Shown: piece by piece, positions 24,102 to 34,316 of the stretch
Layout: every line of letters starts with the position of its first letter
How positions within the stretch are numbered: position 1 is the first letter of the stretch
Assembly: GCF_014656055.1 (NCBI RefSeq)
Contig: NZ_BNBR01000005.1
Span: 248,001-312,000, forward strand
Length of the DNA stretch: 64,000 nt
Direction: 5' to 3'
Source: Streptomyces griseosporeus
GTDB taxonomy: Bacteria > Actinomycetota > Actinomycetes > Streptomycetales > Streptomycetaceae
Position numbers and translations under genes: made by a program
The notes under the pieces: model-generated
Databases searched by the model: none
What the model was told of the DNA's origin: nothing
What the model saw: only the letters and a program-made list of their open reading frames with translations

Positions 24102-24989
24102 ATGGAGCAGGCTCCCGGCGGCAGCCGGCCGGAGGCGCGGACGCCGCCTACCTGCTACCGCCACCCGGACCGCGAGACGGGCATCCGCTGCACGCGCTGC
24201 GACCGCCCGATCTGCCCGGAGTGCATGGTGAACGCCTCGGTCGGCTTCCAGTGCCCGGACTGCGTGCGCGGCACCTCGGGCGGCGGCCCGTCCCCGGCGG
24301 CGGCGCGGCCGCGCACGATCGCGGGGGGCTCGGTGAGCGCGGATCCCCGCCTGGTCACCAAGGTCCTCATCGGGATCAACCTCGCCGTCTTCATCGCCGT
24401 GCAGGTCAGCAAGACGGTGCTGAACGACGTGGTGCTCATCGGCGCCTGGCCGCCTGCCCCGTTCCACCCCACCGAGGGGGTGGCCGGCGGGGAGTGGTGG
24501 CGGATGGTGACGAGCATGTTCGCCCACGAGGCCGTCTGGCACTTCGCCTTCAACATGCTCGGCCTGTGGTGGCTGGGCGGCCCGCTGGAGGCGGCGCTCG
24601 GCCGTGCCCGCTATCTCGCGCTGTACTTCACCTCGGGCCTGGCAGGCAGCGCGCTCACCTATCTGCTGGCCTCGCCCAGCTCGGCCACCCTCGGCGCCTC
24701 CGGCGCCATCTTCGGCCTCTTCGGCGCGACGGCCGTCCTCATGCGCCGCCTGAACTACGACATGCGGCCGATCATCGCGCTGCTGGTGATCAACCTGATC
24801 TTCACCTTCGGGTGGTCGATCATCGCCTGGCAGGCCCACATCGGTGGCCTGGTCGCCGGCGTGGTCGTGGGCTACGCGATGGTGCACGCCCCGCGTGATC
24901 GGCGCGCGCTGGTGCAGTACGGCACCTGTGCGCTGGTGCTCGCCGCGGTCGTTCTGGTCACCCTGTTGAGGACGGCCCAGCTCACCTGA
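24102..24989 (+). CDS. Rhomboid intramembrane serine protease with N-terminal zinc finger
   Basis: The 295-residue protein has an N-terminal B-box-like zinc finger (about residues 15-60, 'CYRHPDRETGIRCTRCDRPIC...CPDC'), then six or seven membrane helices. The catalytic Ser is in 'GASGAIFGLFG' and the His in 'QAHIGGLVAG', with the 'HxxxN'-type 'WHFAFNM' segment between. It cleaves membrane-spanning substrates; targets in Streptomyces are unknown. GGGGGGA precedes the ATG. It is convergent with crgA across a 247-bp gap rich in DnaA boxes. Confidence 0.93.
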   Translation: MEQAPGGSRPEARTPPTCYRHPDRETGIRCTRCDRPICPECMVNASVGFQCPDCVRGTSGGGPSPAAARPRTIAGGSVSADPRLVTKVLIGINLAVFIAVQVSKTVLNDVVLIGAWPPAPFHPTEGVAGGEWWRMVTSMFAHEAVWHFAFNMLGLWWLGGPLEAALGRARYLALYFTSGLAGSALTYLLASPSSATLGASGAIFGLFGATAVLMRRLNYDMRPIIALLVINLIFTFGWSIIAWQAHIGGLVAGVVVGYAMVHAPRDRRALVQYGTCALVLAAVVLVTLLRTAQLT

Positions 24990-24997
24990 GCGGCCCG

Positions 24998-25212
24998 TTG
25001 TCCACAGGCCGTGGCGAATCTTGTGCACAGCGTGCGGGAACAGGTGTGCCCCCTGCCGACGAGCCGCGTTTCCGCAGGTCAGGCAGGGGGCGAACAAGCT
25101 TTCGAGTGGGGCGCCCGATCGGTACTTCCGTCACACCGGCGTCAACCGCCGAGAGGTTATCCACAGATCGTCGTTCTTTTATCCCCATGGTGTGGACGGG
25201 ATCTGTGGATAA
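24998..25212. promoter_or_regulatory. DnaA-box cluster between convergent genes
   Basis: Strong boxes: TTGTCCACA at 24998-25006 (+), TTATCCACA at 25157-25165 (+) and its complement TGTGGATAA at 25204-25212 (-). One- or two-mismatch boxes: TTGTGCACA at 25021, TTATCCCCA at 25179 and TGTGGACGG at 25191. The two perfect TTATCCACA boxes sit in a 14-bp inverted repeat, GTTATCCACAGATC (25156-25169) with its complement at 25200-25213. Both flanking genes end here, so it is not a promoter. A DnaA-titrating or origin-controlling cluster, as reported outside oriC in Streptomyces, is the best reading. Confidence 0.75.
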
Positions 25213-25236
25213 CTCAGCGCATACCCCTGGGCAGGG

Positions 25237-25491
25237 CTACTTCCACTGCGTGGAGACACCGAATCCGGCGGCGATGAAGCCGAAGCCGACCACGATGTTC
25301 CAGTTGTTCAGGCTGTCGATGGGCAGAGAGCCGTCGGTGACGTAGAAGACGACGATCCAGGCCAGACCGATCAGGAACATCGCCAGCATGACCGGGGCGA
25401 CCCAGCCGCGGTTCTCCAGCTTGATCGCGGCCGCCTGCTTGGCCGGCGGCGGCGTGTAGTCGGCCTTCTTGCGGATACGTGACTTCGGCAC
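25237..25491 (-). CDS. crgA: Cell-division regulator CrgA
   Basis: The 84-residue protein starts 'MPKSRIRKKADYTPPP' and has two membrane helices ('VMLAMFLIGLAWIVVFYVT' and 'IVVGFGFIAAGFGVS'), the standard CrgA layout. CrgA coordinates growth and septation in Streptomyces by acting on FtsZ and the division membrane proteins. GGAGAG precedes the ATG. It is divergent from the DUF881 gene. The combination with DUF881, pabA and sortases downstream is the conserved core order. Confidence 0.96.
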   Translation of the reverse strand: MPKSRIRKKADYTPPPAKQAAAIKLENRGWVAPVMLAMFLIGLAWIVVFYVTDGSLPIDSLNNWNIVVGFGFIAAGFGVSTQWK

Positions 25492-25613
25492 GAGGGTCTC
25501 TCCTGTCGATGCGCTGCGTGGCCGCGCAGGGAACGGGGTCGGGGGACACTGAGCACTCCCCCGGGCGTCCGTTAGCGTAGTGCTTCCGTGGCGCCGAAGG
25601 AGATAAGGGTACG

Positions 25614-26393
25614 TTGAGCAATTCTGCCGACTCCCCCCAGCCGGGATCCAGTGCCGCCCACCGGGGCGGCTTCCGTCCCGTCCGCGTGCTCACGGTGGCC
25701 GTCTTCGCTCTCGCGGGCCTCCTTTTCTTCACCAGTTTCCAAACGGCCAAGGGCACCAATATCCGTACGGATACGTCCTTGTTGAAGCTTTCCGACCTCA
25801 TCCAGGAGCGCAGCCGCAAGAACAAGGAACTGGACGACTCCAACGCCGTGCTCCGCGACGACGTCGAGGCCCTCGCCGGACGCGACAACGGCAGCACCAA
25901 GGCCGACGACGACCGGCTCACCGCCCTGGAGAAGAGCGCCGGCGCCCGGAAGCTCACCGGCGAGGCGATCACGGTCACCCTGAACGACGCCCCGCCGAAC
26001 GCCACCGCCAAGCTGCCCGGCTACCCCGAGCCGCAACCCGACTACCTGGTCATCCACCAGCAGGACCTGCAGGCCGTGGTGAACGCGCTGTGGCAGGGCG
26101 GCGCCAAGGGCATCAAGGTCATGGACCAGCGGCTGATCTCCACCAGCGCCGTGCGCTGCGTCGGCAACACCCTGATCCTCCAGGGCCGCGTCTACTCGCC
26201 GCCGTACAAGATCCAGGCGGTCGGTGACCCGGACCGGCTCCAGCAGGCGCTCGCGGACTCCCCGGCGATCCAGAACTACATGGTGTACGTGAACGTGTAC
26301 GGCCTCGGCTGGAAGGTCACCGAGGACGGCACCGTGACCCTGCCCGGCTACACCGGCACCCTGGACCTGCACTACGCCCAGCCCGTGCGGTGA
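25614..26393 (+). CDS. DUF881-family envelope protein
   Basis: The 259-residue protein has one N-terminal membrane helix ('VRVLTVAVFALAGLLFFTS'), a coiled-coil segment ('LIQERSRKNKELDDSNAVLRDD') and the extracellular DUF881 domain. A TTG start is used because AAGGAGATAAGGG lies directly upstream and no ATG or GTG fits. DUF881 proteins are linked by gene neighbourhood to cell division and sporulation genes; the molecular role is unknown. Confidence 0.9.
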   Translation: MSNSADSPQPGSSAAHRGGFRPVRVLTVAVFALAGLLFFTSFQTAKGTNIRTDTSLLKLSDLIQERSRKNKELDDSNAVLRDDVEALAGRDNGSTKADDDRLTALEKSAGARKLTGEAITVTLNDAPPNATAKLPGYPEPQPDYLVIHQQDLQAVVNALWQGGAKGIKVMDQRLISTSAVRCVGNTLILQGRVYSPPYKIQAVGDPDRLQQALADSPAIQNYMVYVNVYGLGWKVTEDGTVTLPGYTGTLDLHYAQPVR

Positions 26394-26496
26394 CACCCCA
26401 CCCACCCTGTGGACACAGGCCAACGGAAGGCGCCGCGCCGTTAGTCTGGTGGCGGTACGGCGTGAGTGTGGTGCCGTGGGCTACGGAAGGGACGGC

Positions 26497-26658
26497 ATGT
26501 ACGGCTGGATCTGGCGGCATCTGCCGGGAAACGCCTGGATCAAGGCGCTGACCTCGATCGTGCTGGTCCTGGCCGTGGTCTACGTCCTGTTCCAGTACGT
26601 CTTCCCGTGGGCCGAACCGCTGCTTCCCTTCAACGATGTGACGGTGGACAACTCGTGA
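26497..26658 (+). CDS. Small membrane protein conserved upstream of pabA
   Basis: The 53-residue protein has one central hydrophobic helix ('LTSIVLVLAVVYVLFQYVF') and an N-terminal 'MYGWIWRHLPGNAWIK'. GGAAGGGA precedes the ATG. The pabA GTG overlaps its stop (GTGA), so both are translated together. It is a familiar small actinobacterial gene at this place; no function is known to me. Confidence 0.85.
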   Translation: MYGWIWRHLPGNAWIKALTSIVLVLAVVYVLFQYVFPWAEPLLPFNDVTVDNS

Positions 26659-27293
26659 GCGCGCGCATCCTCGTCGTCGACAACTACGACAGCTTCGTCT
26701 TCAACCTGGTCCAGTACCTCTACCAGCTCGGGGCCGAGTGCGAGGTCCTGCGCAACGACGAGGTGTCGACGGCCCATGCCAACGACGGCTTCGACGGCGT
26801 CCTGCTCTCGCCCGGCCCCGGCAAGCCGGAGGAGGCGGGCGTCTGCATCGACATGGTCCGCCACTGCGCCGCCACCGGCGTCCCCGTCTTCGGCGTCTGC
26901 CTGGGCATGCAGTCGATGCAGGTGGCGTACGGCGGTGTGGTGGACCGCGCGCCGGAGCTGCTGCACGGCAAGACCTCGCTGGTCGAGCACGAGGGCCGGG
27001 GCGTCTTCGCCGGACTGCCCTCGCCCTTCACCGCGACCCGCTACCACTCCCTGGCCGCCGAGCCGCCGACCGTGCCCGCCGAGCTGGAGGTCACCGCCCG
27101 CACCCGCGACGGCATCATCATGGGCCTGCGCCACCGCGAACTCCCCGTGGAGGGCGTGCAGTTCCACCCCGAGTCGGTGCTCACCGAGCACGGGCACCGG
27201 ATGCTGGCCAACTGGCTGGCCGAGTGCGGCGACGAGGGTGCCGTGGCGAGGTCTGCGGGGCTCGCCCCGGTGGTGGGCAGGGCCACGGCGTGA
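26655..27293 (+). CDS. pabA: Glutamine amidotransferase, aminodeoxychorismate/anthranilate synthase component II
   Basis: The 212-residue class I amidotransferase has the nucleophile C82 in 'FGVCLGMQS' and the His/Glu pair in 'VQFHPESVL'. It hydrolyses glutamine and passes ammonia to a chorismate-using partner (PabB or TrpE). The amino-terminal 'ILVVDNYDSFVFNLVQYL' is typical of PabA/TrpG. With no partner in the window, PabA and TrpG cannot be told apart from sequence; the symbol follows the usual naming at this locus. It overlaps the next sortase gene by GTGA. Confidence 0.92.
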   Translation: MSARILVVDNYDSFVFNLVQYLYQLGAECEVLRNDEVSTAHANDGFDGVLLSPGPGKPEEAGVCIDMVRHCAATGVPVFGVCLGMQSMQVAYGGVVDRAPELLHGKTSLVEHEGRGVFAGLPSPFTATRYHSLAAEPPTVPAELEVTARTRDGIIMGLRHRELPVEGVQFHPESVLTEHGHRMLANWLAECGDEGAVARSAGLAPVVGRATA

Positions 27294-28384
27294 CCGCGCT
27301 GCGCCCCGAGCGCGAGGACTCGTACGGCCCGACGCCGTACGAGCCCTACGGCACGACGTCGTACGGGGCGCAGGACGGGACGTACGGCGACGAGGCGTAC
27401 GGGGACGGGACGTACCCGGACGAAGAGCACGGCGACGGGACGTACGACCCGTATGTGCCCCCCGCCGACGACGAGACGATGGCGCTGCGGGTGCCGCCGC
27501 CCCCCGGCAGCGGCTCCATAGCCGCCTCTGACGCCCCATCCGCCTCAGCGGCCACCGGAGTCACCCCCGGCGGCCGTGCGGCCCGCAGAAAGGCCGCCAA
27601 GCGCCGCCGCGGCCGTCACGGCGGCCCCGCCCAGGCCGACCCGCCGGCGGAGGAGAAGCCACCGGCCCCCCTCTCCCGGGTCGAGGCCCGCCGGCAGGCC
27701 CGGGCGCGCAAACCCGGCGCGGGGGTCGTCGTCAGCCGGGCCATCGGCGAGCTGTTCATCACGACCGGCGTGCTGATGCTGCTGTTCGTCACCTACCAGC
27801 TGTGGTGGACGAACGTGCGGGCCCACGCGCAGGCCGGCAAGGAGGCCAGCGACCTCCAGCAGGAGTGGGCGGACGGCCGGCGCAACCCGGGGGTGTTCGC
27901 GCCCGGGCAGGGCTTCGCCATCCTGTACATCCCCAAGCTCGACGTGGTGGTGCCCATCGCCGAGGGCGTCAGCAACAAGAAGGTCCTGGACAAGGGCATG
28001 GTCGGCCACTACGGCCAGGATCCGCTGAAGACCGCGATGCCCGGCGACAAGACCGGGAACTTCGGCCTGGCGGGCCACCGCAACACCCACGGCGAGCCGT
28101 TCCGCTACATCAACCGGCTCCAGCCCGGCGACGAGGTCGTCGTCGAGACCCAGGACACCTACTACGTCTACAAGACGACGTCGACGCTGCCGGTGACCTC
28201 GCCGAGCAACGTCTCCGTCCTCGACCCCGTCCCCAGGGGCTCCGGCTTCACCGCCCCCGGCCGCTACATCACCCTCACCACCTGCACGCCGGAGTTCACC
28301 AGCAAGTACCGGCTGATCGTCTGGGGCAAGATGGTCGAGGAACGGCCGCGCAGCAAGGGCAAGCCGGATGCGCTCGTCAGTTAA
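27290..28384 (+). CDS. srtE: Class E sortase 1
   Basis: The 364-residue protein has a long low-complexity N-terminus rich in Tyr-Gly-Asp and Arg/Lys, one membrane helix ('ELFITTGVLMLLFVTYQLWW') and a sortase domain with His in 'LAGHRNTHGE', Cys in 'LTTCTP' and Arg in 'SKYRLIVW'. Class E sortases of actinobacteria attach LAxTG-type proteins such as chaplins to the cell wall and are needed for aerial growth. It starts inside the pabA stop codon and is followed by a paralogue 12 nt downstream. Confidence 0.95.
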   Translation: MTALRPEREDSYGPTPYEPYGTTSYGAQDGTYGDEAYGDGTYPDEEHGDGTYDPYVPPADDETMALRVPPPPGSGSIAASDAPSASAATGVTPGGRAARRKAAKRRRGRHGGPAQADPPAEEKPPAPLSRVEARRQARARKPGAGVVVSRAIGELFITTGVLMLLFVTYQLWWTNVRAHAQAGKEASDLQQEWADGRRNPGVFAPGQGFAILYIPKLDVVVPIAEGVSNKKVLDKGMVGHYGQDPLKTAMPGDKTGNFGLAGHRNTHGEPFRYINRLQPGDEVVVETQDTYYVYKTTSTLPVTSPSNVSVLDPVPRGSGFTAPGRYITLTTCTPEFTSKYRLIVWGKMVEERPRSKGKPDALVS

Positions 28385-28396
28385 GGGCAGATAACA

Positions 28397-29143
28397 GTGG
28401 CAGCGACCGCAGAGGACACCGACACGTCCCCTCCCCCCTCCCCCCGGCGCCGCCGCGGCACCGGCCGGATCGCGATGACCGTCAGCGTCCTCGGTGAACT
28501 CCTCATCACGGCGGGCCTGGTGCTCGGCCTGTTCGTCGTCTACTCCCTGTGGTGGACGAACGTCATCGCCGACCGGGCGGCAAACCGGCAGGCCGACAAG
28601 GTCCGCGACCACTGGGCGCAGGGCGACGGCGGCACGGGCGGGCCGGGCGCCCTGGACACCAAGGACGGCATCGGCTTCCTGCACGTGCCCGCCATGAAAA
28701 ACGGCGAGGTCCTGGTCGAGAAGGGCACCTCCACCAAGGTCCTCAACGACGGCGTGGCCGGCTACTACACCGACCCGGTCAAGGCCGTCCTGCCCACCTC
28801 GGGCAAGGAGGGCAACTTCTCCCTCGCCGCGCACCGCGACGGCCACGGCGCGAAGTTCCACAACATCGACAAGCTGAAGAAGGGCGACCCGATCGTCTTC
28901 GAGACGAAGGACAAGTGGTACGTCTACAAGGTCTACGCCGTCCTTCCCGAGACCTCGAAGTACAACGTGGACGTCCTCGCCCAGGTCCCGAAGGAGTCCG
29001 GCAAGAAGAAGCCGGGCCACTACATCACCCTGACGACCTGCACCCCGGTCTTCACGAGCCGCTACCGGTACGTGGTCTGGGGCGAACTGGTCCGCGTCGA
29101 CCAGGTCGACAGCGAGCGCACCGAGCCGGCGGAACTGCGCTGA
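28397..29143 (+). CDS. srtE: Class E sortase 2
   Basis: The 248-residue paralogue of the preceding sortase has one membrane helix ('LLITAGLVLGLFVVYSLWW'), His in 'LAAHRDGHGAK', Cys in 'LTTCTPVF' and Arg in 'SRYRYVVW'. It lacks the long disordered N-terminus. Tandem class E sortases are normal for Streptomyces and are partly redundant in coelicolor. Start is GTG, 12 nt after the preceding stop. A strong terminator hairpin follows. Confidence 0.95.
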   Translation: MAATAEDTDTSPPPSPRRRRGTGRIAMTVSVLGELLITAGLVLGLFVVYSLWWTNVIADRAANRQADKVRDHWAQGDGGTGGPGALDTKDGIGFLHVPAMKNGEVLVEKGTSTKVLNDGVAGYYTDPVKAVLPTSGKEGNFSLAAHRDGHGAKFHNIDKLKKGDPIVFETKDKWYVYKVYAVLPETSKYNVDVLAQVPKESGKKKPGHYITLTTCTPVFTSRYRYVVWGELVRVDQVDSERTEPAELR

Positions 29144-29156
29144 GCCGAGCACGACG

Positions 29157-29191
29157 GAGCCCCGGCATCCTTGGACTGGATGCCGGGGCTC
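29157..29191. terminator. Strong hairpin terminator between sortase and pknB
   Basis: A perfect 14-bp stem: AGCCCCGGCATCC (29158-29170) pairs with GGATGCCGGGGCT (29178-29190), plus an outer G-C pair, with a 7-nt loop. A further CGAC/GTCG pair lies outside. It lies between convergent genes, so it can serve both. Confidence 0.9.
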
Positions 29192-29213
29192 GGTCGTGTG
29201 CGCGGGGCGCCGG

Positions 29214-31199
<1,986 letters not shown>

Positions 31200-31368
31200 A
31201 GCTTCCTACCAGCCCTCTCCGTCGGTCCCGGCCGACACGTGTGTGCGGCCGGAGGCTGCCGTCCGGGCATACCGTACCCGGCTCCGTTTGTGTGACCTGG
31301 CCAAGCCCGTCACCCGATACAGGACCGGTATCGCAACGTGCATCGATGTGGAGGTGACGTGAGCGGTC

Positions 31369-32853
31369 TCACTTCTTGGCGTTGATCACCGCCTGCATCA
31401 CCTTCTTCGCGATCGGGGCCGCGAGACCGCCACCGGAGATGTCACCGCGGTTGGCGTTCTCGTCCTCGATCACGACCGCCACGGCCACCGGCGAGCTGCC
31501 GTCGGCCACCTTGGCGTAGGAGATGAACCAGGCGTAGGGGTTCTCGCTGTTGTCGACACCGTGCTGGGCGGTACCGGTCTTGCCGCCCACCGTGACGCCG
31601 TCGATCTGGGCCCTGGTGCCCGTGCCCTCCTTGACGACCGTCTCCATCATCGACTGCAGGATCTGCGCGTTCTTCGAGGACAGCGGCTGGCTCAGCTCCT
31701 GCGGCTCGGTCTGCGCGACGGTGTCGAGGTTCGACGACTGGAGCTTGTCGACCATGTACGGCTTCATCAGCTTGCCGTCGTTGGCGACCGCGGAGGCGAC
31801 CATGGCCATCTGCAGCGGCGTCGCGGCGGTCTCGAACTGGCCGATGGAGCTGAGGGCGGTCTGCGGGCGGTCCATCTTCTCGGGGAAGACGGAGGCGCTG
31901 GAGCGCACCGGCGTGAACTGCTCGGCGTTGAAGCCGAACTTCTCCGCCTCGGCGATCATCTTGTCCTTGCCGAGGTCCGAGCCGATCTTGCCGAAGACCG
32001 TGTTGCAGGACACTCGCAGCGCCTCCCGCATGGTGGCGTTCTTGCAGGGGATGTTGCCCTCGTTCTTCAGCTCGGTCGTGGTGGTCGGCAGGGTCCACGG
32101 CAGCGGCGAGTCCGTCGCGGTGTCCGCGTCCGGGTAGAGGTTGTTCTCCAGCGCCGCGGCGGCCGTGACCACCTTGAACGTCGAGCCCGGCGGGTAGGTC
32201 TCGCGCAGCGCCCGGTTCAGCATCGGGTCGTCGGGGTTGTACTTCTTCTGCAGCTTCTTCCAGGCCTCGGCGTCGTCGTTGGAGTTCCCGGCGAACACCG
32301 ACGGGTCGTACGACGGGTAGGAGGCCAGCGCCAGGATCTTGCCGGTCGACGGCTCAAGGGCGACGACAGCGCCCTTGGCGCCCCGGGCCTTCAGGCCGTT
32401 GTACGCGGCCTTCTGGGCGTCGGCGTTCAGGGTGGTGACGACGTTGCCGCCCTGCTTCTGCTTGCCGGTGACCATGTCGAGGGTGTTGCGGAAGAACAGC
32501 CGGTCGTCGTTGCCGGTGAGGATGCCGTCTTCCAGGTTCTCCAGCTGGTTGGCGCCGAAGGCCTGCGAGGCGTACCCGGTGACCGGCGCCCACATCGCGC
32601 CGTCCTTGTAGGTGCGCTTGAACTCCAGGTCGTTCAGGCCGGACTTGCTGGTCTTGGCGGACCCGGTGACCGGGTCGCCGTCGACGACGATGTCGCCGCG
32701 CGGGGTGGAGTAGCGGGCGATCGTGACACGGCGGTTGTTGTCGTCCGTCGCCAGGGAGTCGGACTTGACGTACTGCAGCCAGTTGTCCCGCAGGAGCAGG
32801 GTCAGGACCAGCAGGCCGCAGAAGATCGCGATCCGGCGCAGGGGCTTGTTCAT
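31369..32853 (-). CDS. pbpA: Class B penicillin-binding protein (transpeptidase) PbpA
   Basis: The 494-residue protein has one N-terminal membrane anchor, a dimerisation-like domain and a transpeptidase domain with S224-T-F-K227 (SxxK), SCN in 'VSCNTVFG' and KTG in 'GGKTGTAQ'. It cross-links peptidoglycan and pairs with the FtsW/RodA-type glycosyltransferase encoded immediately upstream. The ATG overlaps the ftsW stop (ATGA). The 169-bp gap to pknB has no gene. Confidence 0.96.
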   Translation of the reverse strand: MNKPLRRIAIFCGLLVLTLLLRDNWLQYVKSDSLATDDNNRRVTIARYSTPRGDIVVDGDPVTGSAKTSKSGLNDLEFKRTYKDGAMWAPVTGYASQAFGANQLENLEDGILTGNDDRLFFRNTLDMVTGKQKQGGNVVTTLNADAQKAAYNGLKARGAKGAVVALEPSTGKILALASYPSYDPSVFAGNSNDDAEAWKKLQKKYNPDDPMLNRALRETYPPGSTFKVVTAAAALENNLYPDADTATDSPLPWTLPTTTTELKNEGNIPCKNATMREALRVSCNTVFGKIGSDLGKDKMIAEAEKFGFNAEQFTPVRSSASVFPEKMDRPQTALSSIGQFETAATPLQMAMVASAVANDGKLMKPYMVDKLQSSNLDTVAQTEPQELSQPLSSKNAQILQSMMETVVKEGTGTRAQIDGVTVGGKTGTAQHGVDNSENPYAWFISYAKVADGSSPVAVAVVIEDENANRGDISGGGLAAPIAKKVMQAVINAKK

Positions 32854-34289
32854 GACGGGCGGACCACCTGGGTCATCTCGGCGTCGGGGTTGGTGGCGGG
32901 GGCGGGGGCCGGGCGGCGCGCGGTGTCGCTGATCCGGATCAGGATGCCGACCAGGGCCCAGTTGGCGATGACGGAGGAACCGCCGTACGCCAGGAAGGGC
33001 ATCGTCATACCGGTGAGCGGGATGAGGCCCATCACACCGCCGGCGACGACGAACACCTGCAGCGCGAAGGCGCCCGACAGGCCGATGGCCAGCAGCTTGC
33101 CGAAGGGGTCGCGGGCGGCGAGGGCGGTGCGCACGCCGCGCTCCACGATCAGCCCGTAGATCAGCAGGATCGCCATGATCCCGGCGAGGCCCAGCTCCTC
33201 GCCGAAGGTGGCGAGGATGAAGTCGGAGTTGGCGGCGAACCGGATCAGGTCGGAGTGGCCCTGGCCGAGGCCGGTGCCCAGGGTGCCGCCGGAGCCGAAC
33301 GCCCACAGCGCCTGCATGGCCTGCTCGGAGTGGCCGGGGATGCCCTGCCGGGAGAGCGTGTACTCCTTCATCGGGTCGAGCCAGGCGTCCACGCGCTGCT
33401 GGATGTGCGGCTCGAAGGAGGCCACGCCGACGGCGCCGGCGGCGGACATCAGCAGACCGAAGACGATCCAGCTGGTCCGCTCGGTGGCGACGTACAGCAT
33501 GATCACGAACATGCCGAAGAACAGCAGCGAGGTGCCGAGGTCGGTCTCGAAGACCAGGATGAGGATCGAGATCGCCCAGACGACCAGGATCGGGCCGAGG
33601 TCACGGCCGCGCGGCAGGTACAGCCCCATGAAGCGGCGGCTGGCGAGCGCGAGCGCATCCCGCTTCACCATCAGGTAGCCGGCGAAGAAGATCGCCAGGA
33701 CGATCTTGGCGAACTCACCGGGCTGGATGGAGAAACCGGCGACGGAGATCCAGATCTTGGCGCCGTAGATGTTCTGGCCGAGGCCCGGCACGAGCGGCAG
33801 CAGCAGCAGGAACAGCGCGCCCACCATGGAGATGTAGGTGTAGCGCTGCAGGACCCGGTGGTCCTTGAGGAAGATCAGCACGGCGATGAACAGGGCGATG
33901 CCCATCGCGGTGTACATCAGCTGCCGGGGCGCCGCAGTGCCCGCCTGCTTGATCGACTGCAGCAGCTTGGACTGGTCGAGGCGCCAGATGACGACGAGCC
34001 CGAGCCCGTTGAGCAGCGTGGCCAGCGGCAGCAGCAGCGGGTCCGCGTACGGCGCGAACTTGCGGACGACGAGATGGCCGACGCCGGCCAGCAGACCGAG
34101 GCCGAGGCCGTAGGCCAGCAGCCCGGAGGGCACCTCGTCGTTGATGGCGAGCCCGACGTTGGCGTAGGCGAAGACCGGGATGGCGACGGCGAACACCAGC
34201 AGCGCGAGCTCGGTGTTGCGCCGGCTCGGCGTGCCGATCGAGCCGATCGTGGACGTGTGGTGCGTCGGCGAGTTGGTGGTACTGCTCAT
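32850..34289 (-). CDS. ftsW: FtsW/RodA/SpoVE-family peptidoglycan polymerase
   Basis: The 479-residue SEDS protein has 10 or more membrane helices, with the family signature near 'GTGLGQGHSDLIRFAANSDFILATFGEELG' region residues and 'GLIPLTGMTMPFLAYGG'. SEDS proteins polymerise glycan strands using lipid II. Pairing by overlap with pbpA is the conserved SEDS-PBP arrangement. It could act in sporulation septation or polar growth; the genome normally holds a second FtsW in the dcw cluster. Confidence 0.95.
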   Translation of the reverse strand: MSSTTNSPTHHTSTIGSIGTPSRRNTELALLVFAVAIPVFAYANVGLAINDEVPSGLLAYGLGLGLLAGVGHLVVRKFAPYADPLLLPLATLLNGLGLVVIWRLDQSKLLQSIKQAGTAAPRQLMYTAMGIALFIAVLIFLKDHRVLQRYTYISMVGALFLLLLPLVPGLGQNIYGAKIWISVAGFSIQPGEFAKIVLAIFFAGYLMVKRDALALASRRFMGLYLPRGRDLGPILVVWAISILILVFETDLGTSLLFFGMFVIMLYVATERTSWIVFGLLMSAAGAVGVASFEPHIQQRVDAWLDPMKEYTLSRQGIPGHSEQAMQALWAFGSGGTLGTGLGQGHSDLIRFAANSDFILATFGEELGLAGIMAILLIYGLIVERGVRTALAARDPFGKLLAIGLSGAFALQVFVVAGGVMGLIPLTGMTMPFLAYGGSSVIANWALVGILIRISDTARRPAPAPATNPDAEMTQVVRPS

Positions 34290-34316
34290 CGTGTGACGGG
34301 GCCTCTCACGGCTTGC

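Noticed and set aside
21332..24898. A very long open frame (over 1,100 codons) on the plus strand
   Set aside because: It runs antisense through tsnR and DUF5324 and out of frame through the isomerase and rhomboid genes. It is an artefact of GC-rich third positions.
24990..25236. DnaA-box cluster as the chromosomal origin
   Set aside because: dnaA and dnaN do not flank it, and Streptomyces oriC has many more boxes over several hundred base pairs.
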